Below, in pieces: positions 5,645 to 7,594 of a DNA stretch of 7,594 nucleotides (its first letter is position 1; every line of letters begins with the position of its first letter). The DNA is taken from positions 1-7,594 of the forward strand of contig JAQIBO010000304.1 in NCBI GenBank assembly GCA_027859055.1. The letters run 5' to 3'. The notes beneath the pieces were generated by a model. The model did no database searches. It was not told the origin of the DNA and saw only the letters and a list, made by a program, of their open reading frames with translations. This DNA is from Spirochaeta sp. GTDB lineage: Bacteria; Spirochaetota; Spirochaetia; DSM-27196; Alkalispirochaetaceae. The translations under genes were made by a program, and so were the position numbers.

Positions 5645-7141
5645 ATGGGTGAAGAACAGGGACCAACCGTCATCGAACGCGCCCGCGAAGCCGCCCGCGC
5701 GCAAACGCCGTTTATCATAAAGTCGCATACACTGCCGCCGGAAACAGAGGGGCAGATCGAAGAAGTCCTCGGTGTCTTTCTCGACGAACTCGAACGCAGT
5801 GTCCTTAAAGACTCGATCGCCTACTGTCTGCGGGAGCTTACCGTCAACGGGAAGAAAGCGAACACGAAGCGCGTCTACTTCGAGGAAAAAGGGCTGCAGC
5901 TCGAGAACAACTACAAGGTCGGGATGGAGAACTTCAAGCAGGAAACCCTCGACAACATCGCGTACTGGCTGGAAAAACAGGAGGCGGCCGATCTGTACGT
6001 GCGGGTGGTATTTCACATTCAGGGACGCGACCTGCTGATCAAGGTGGCCAACAACACCGTTATCACCCGGAAAGAGCAGATCAGGATTTACGACCGTATC
6101 GCCCGTTCCCGGGCGTTTCGCACGATGGAAGAGGCGATGACCACCGTCCTTGACGACAGTGAGGGCGCCGGGCTCGGGATCGTCATTCTCGTTCTGATGC
6201 TGAAAAAGCTCGGACTTGACGAGGAATCGTTCGATATCGATGTCGAAGGCAATGAAACGGTGGCGCGCCTTTCCATTCCGATGGACAAAACCAAGGGAGA
6301 GAACCTCACCCGGATCTCCGACGAGCTGGCAAACCACATCAACTCATTGCCGCAGTTTCCGGAAAACATCCTGACCCTGCGCAAGATGCTCGAGGACCCG
6401 GACTCGGAAATGACCACGATTGCGCGGACGCTTGGACAGGATCCGTCGCTGACAGCGGACCTGCTGCGAACGGTAAACAGCGCCCGATACATGCTTCCCC
6501 GCCGAATGGACAACGTGGTGGAAGCGGTGAAGGTTGTCGGGTTGCGCGGACTTCGGCAGATGCTGCTCAGTTACGGCACGCAACGCGTCCTCGGCGACGG
6601 TGAAGACAACGCGACAACCCGGCAGCTGTGGGACCACAGCCAGCGCACGGCGTTCTTTGCCTATGGAATTGCGCGGCACGTGTTCAAACGGAAAGACATC
6701 CTCGACGACGTCTACGTCGGCGGCATTCTCCACGACATGGGTAAAATCGTCTTTTCCAGTCTGCACCCCGATACGGTGGCCCGAATTCAGACGTTTTCGC
6801 GGGAAAAAGGCATTCCCTCATCGGTCTTTGAAGAGATGAGTGACGGTATCGATCACGCGGAGGTGGGCGCGCGGCTTGCCACGCAGTGGAACTTTCCCGA
6901 TGTCCTTGTGGAGACGATTCGCCATCACCACACGCCGCTGAAGGCGGACGGCCATGTCCGGGATGTTGTCGCGGTTGTCTACCTTGCCAACGAGCTCGCA
7001 AAAATAACCACTAACGACTTCAGCCACATCGACGCCCGGGTGCTCCGTATCGTCCGCGTCAAAGATCTCGACCAGTTGGGGCAGGTTCACCGGAAACTCG
7101 GCGAACAGTACGACCGCGAATACGCCCGACCGGAACGATAA
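5645..7141 (+). CDS. signalling protein: degenerate GHKL (HATPase-like) domain fused to HDOD domain
   Basis: The protein has 498 residues from ATG 5645. A GTG at 5627 would add six residues but sits upstream of the -10 box, while ATG 5645 follows it. Residues about 35-213 align by eye to a histidine-kinase-type ATPase: an N-box-like RELTVNGKKANTKR (63-76), a G1 position reading VANNTVI (134-140) in place of VxDxGxG, and an intact G2-type GAGLGIVI (174-181), ending in a beta-strand and P as in GHKL domains. No HisKA phosphoacceptor region is visible. Residues about 232-432 form an HDOD domain, starting LPQFPENILTLRKML. It has the WDHS histidine (331) and keeps the HD pair in LHDMGK (His363, Asp364), followed by DHAEVG and a HHH triplet at 427-429. 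The later Asp usual in active HD hydrolases reads Asn in YLANEL. HDOD proteins are generally non-enzymatic signalling outputs. A role in signalling or protein interaction is inferred. Confidence 0.88.
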   Translation: MGEEQGPTVIERAREAARAQTPFIIKSHTLPPETEGQIEEVLGVFLDELERSVLKDSIAYCLRELTVNGKKANTKRVYFEEKGLQLENNYKVGMENFKQETLDNIAYWLEKQEAADLYVRVVFHIQGRDLLIKVANNTVITRKEQIRIYDRIARSRAFRTMEEAMTTVLDDSEGAGLGIVILVLMLKKLGLDEESFDIDVEGNETVARLSIPMDKTKGENLTRISDELANHINSLPQFPENILTLRKMLEDPDSEMTTIARTLGQDPSLTADLLRTVNSARYMLPRRMDNVVEAVKVVGLRGLRQMLLSYGTQRVLGDGEDNATTRQLWDHSQRTAFFAYGIARHVFKRKDILDDVYVGGILHDMGKIVFSSLHPDTVARIQTFSREKGIPSSVFEEMSDGIDHAEVGARLATQWNFPDVLVETIRHHHTPLKADGHVRDVVAVVYLANELAKITTNDFSHIDARVLRIVRVKDLDQLGQVHRKLGEQYDREYARPER

Positions 7142-7154
7142 CGACCCGCGGCTG

Positions 7155-7186
7155 AGATAGCACGGTTCAGATAGCACGGTTCAGAT
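7155..7186. repeat. 14-bp tandem repeat, 2.3 copies, between HDOD gene and glutaredoxin gene
   Basis: AGATAGCACGGTTC is present at 7155-7168 and 7169-7182, with a third partial copy AGAT at 7183-7186. It begins 13 bases after the HDOD stop codon and ends 12 bases before the TTGACT box. It is non-coding. It could be simple slippage or a binding site array; nothing in the sequence decides. Confidence 0.95.
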
Positions 7187-7198
7187 CGGGCGCTCCCG

Positions 7199-7227
7199 TT
7201 GACTTCCGGGGTTCTTTATAGTATTTT
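7199..7227 (+). promoter_or_regulatory. probable promoter of the glutaredoxin-OsmC operon
   Basis: TTGACT (7199-7204) is one base from the -35 consensus. At 17 bases spacing the -10 position reads TATTTT (7222-7227), a moderate match. More consensus-like TATAGT (7217-7222) and TATATA (7231-7236) boxes nearby have poor spacing to any -35. Transcription would begin near 7234, giving a leader of about 26 bases that contains the AAGGAG ribosome site at 7247-7252. Confidence 0.45.
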
Positions 7228-7242
7228 CCATATATAAGAACC
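7210..7242. promoter_or_regulatory. AT-rich imperfect inverted repeat upstream of the redox operon
   Basis: GGTTCTT (7210-7216) is the reverse complement of AAGAACC (7236-7242). The pairing continues inwards as TATA (7217-7220) with TATA (7231-7234), leaving one unpaired T at 7235 and a 10-base centre. The repeat spans the likely -10 box and start point. It could be an operator for a redox or peroxide regulator, or partly an mRNA hairpin just before the ribosome site. It is not a convincing PerR box (about 10 of 14 positions by eye). Confidence 0.45.
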
Positions 7243-7259
7243 AATCAAGGAGCACAACG

Positions 7260-7490
7260 ATGGCAGTCACGGTTTACACGACACCGACCTGCAGTTTCTG
7301 CAACAAAGTTAAGAAATACCTCAAACAGAATCGGGTCACCTTCAAAGAGCACAACATCGCCAGGGACAAGCGCAAGGCGGAGGAAATGGTCAAGAAGTCC
7401 GGCCAGATGGGGGTACCCGTTCTCGACGTCCACGGCAAGATCATCGTAGGATTTGATGTAAACAAGATCGAACAGGCACTCCGGAGGTAA
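7260..7490 (+). CDS. small glutaredoxin-like protein (NrdH/YruB-type)
   Basis: The protein is 76 residues, a single thioredoxin-fold domain with no signal peptide and therefore cytoplasmic. The N-terminal strand VTVYTTPTC leads into the redox motif CSFC (Cys11, Cys14). The cis-proline is in GVPV (Pro53), followed by the strand VHGKIIVGFD and a final helix. Proteins of this size with a CxxC and GFD ending belong to the glutaredoxin/NrdH/YruB group, which reduce disulfides using thioredoxin reductase or low-molecular-weight thiols. The physiological reductant here cannot be told. AAGGAG lies seven bases before the ATG, a strong ribosome site. The next gene starts one base after the stop codon, so the two are coupled. 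An NrdH role would need a ribonucleotide reductase partner, which is not in the window. Confidence 0.93.
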   Translation: MAVTVYTTPTCSFCNKVKKYLKQNRVTFKEHNIARDKRKAEEMVKKSGQMGVPVLDVHGKIIVGFDVNKIEQALRR

Positions 7491-7491
7491 T

Positions 7492-7594
7492 ATGGCTGAT
7501 ACAACCGCCGTCTGGCGCGGCGACATGTCGTTTGAAATCGAATTACAGGGACACAAATTTATCGTAGACGCCGATGAGTCGGTCGGCGGGAAAG
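7492..7594 (+). CDS. OsmC-family protein, N-terminal part (runs off the window)
   Basis: The frame begins at ATG 7492, one base after the glutaredoxin stop, with GGAGG at 7483-7487 as ribosome site, and is open to the window end. The 34 visible residues (MADTTAVWRGDMSFEIELQG, then HKFIVDADESVGGK) match the beginning of OsmC/Ohr-type proteins: a strand with W-x-G, a central F-x-x-x-x-x-G-H strand, then an acidic D-x-D-E-x-x-G-G loop leading to the substrate pocket. OsmC proteins are thiol-dependent peroxidases that reduce organic hydroperoxides through two cysteines, which lie outside the window. Pairing with a glutaredoxin-like gene fits a reductant/peroxidase unit. The family call rests on a short fragment. 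Confidence 0.7.
   Translation, partial: MADTTAVWRGDMSFEIELQGHKFIVDADESVGGK

Noticed and set aside
5513..6337. 274-codon open frame antisense to the start of the GHKL-like/HDOD gene
   Set aside because: Overlaps the conserved N-box and G2-box coding sequence and has no motif of its own.
7187..7200. possible terminator hairpin after the HDOD gene (CGGG-CGCT-CCCG)
   Set aside because: Only a 4-bp stem followed by two T residues; not enough for a rho-independent terminator.
7216..7230. PerR-box-like sequence upstream of the glutaredoxin gene
   Set aside because: By eye only about 10 of 14 positions match the consensus, and the mismatches break the second half-site; kept only as part of the broader inverted-repeat observation.

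Overview
The window is a compact chromosomal segment of a moderately GC-rich bacterium, with no intergenic gap longer than about 120 bases. The combination of a type II signal peptidase followed by a tiny two-helix membrane protein, a Lon-like AAA_32 protease and a histidine-kinase-like/HDOD fusion resembles free-living Spirochaetes (Spirochaetaceae) as I remember them. That assignment is an inference and no rRNA or marker gene here confirms it. There are no tRNAs, rRNAs, insertion sequences, CRISPR arrays or prophage genes.

Layout. (1) Bases 1-405, plus strand: the 3' end of an unrecognised soluble protein, truncated by the window edge. (2) Bases 3121-422, minus strand: a tight four-gene unit consisting of a SorC-family sugar-responsive regulator, a Nif3-like metal protein, lipoprotein signal peptidase lspA, and a 90-residue two-helix membrane protein. 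Gaps are 12 and 7 bases, then a 4-base ATGA overlap, so co-transcription from the promoter at 3135-3163 is likely. The unit converges on the partial gene, 16 bases apart. (3) Bases 3122-3212: a 91-base divergent control region with back-to-back sigma70-type promoters and a perfect 15-bp palindrome over the -35 of the protease promoter. (4) Bases 3213-7141, plus strand: a Lon-like ATP-dependent protease, then a protein with a degenerate GHKL (histidine-kinase ATPase) domain fused to an HDOD domain. Each has a TATACT -10 box placed so close to the ATG that the mRNA would be almost leaderless. (5) Bases 7142-7259: a 14-bp tandem repeat, a probable promoter and an AT-rich 33-bp inverted repeat. 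(6) Bases 7260-7594, plus strand: a glutaredoxin-like protein followed by the start of an OsmC-family protein, apparently a small thiol-redox/peroxide-defence operon.

How the parts may work together. The minus-strand unit joins lipoprotein maturation with a metabolite-sensing regulator, and that regulator also sits where it could control the divergent protease. The plus-strand genes cover protein quality control, signalling and thiol redox defence. The most unusual protein is the GHKL-like/HDOD fusion, whose ATP-binding G1 box is missing its key Asp and Gly residues while its N box and G2 box are kept.
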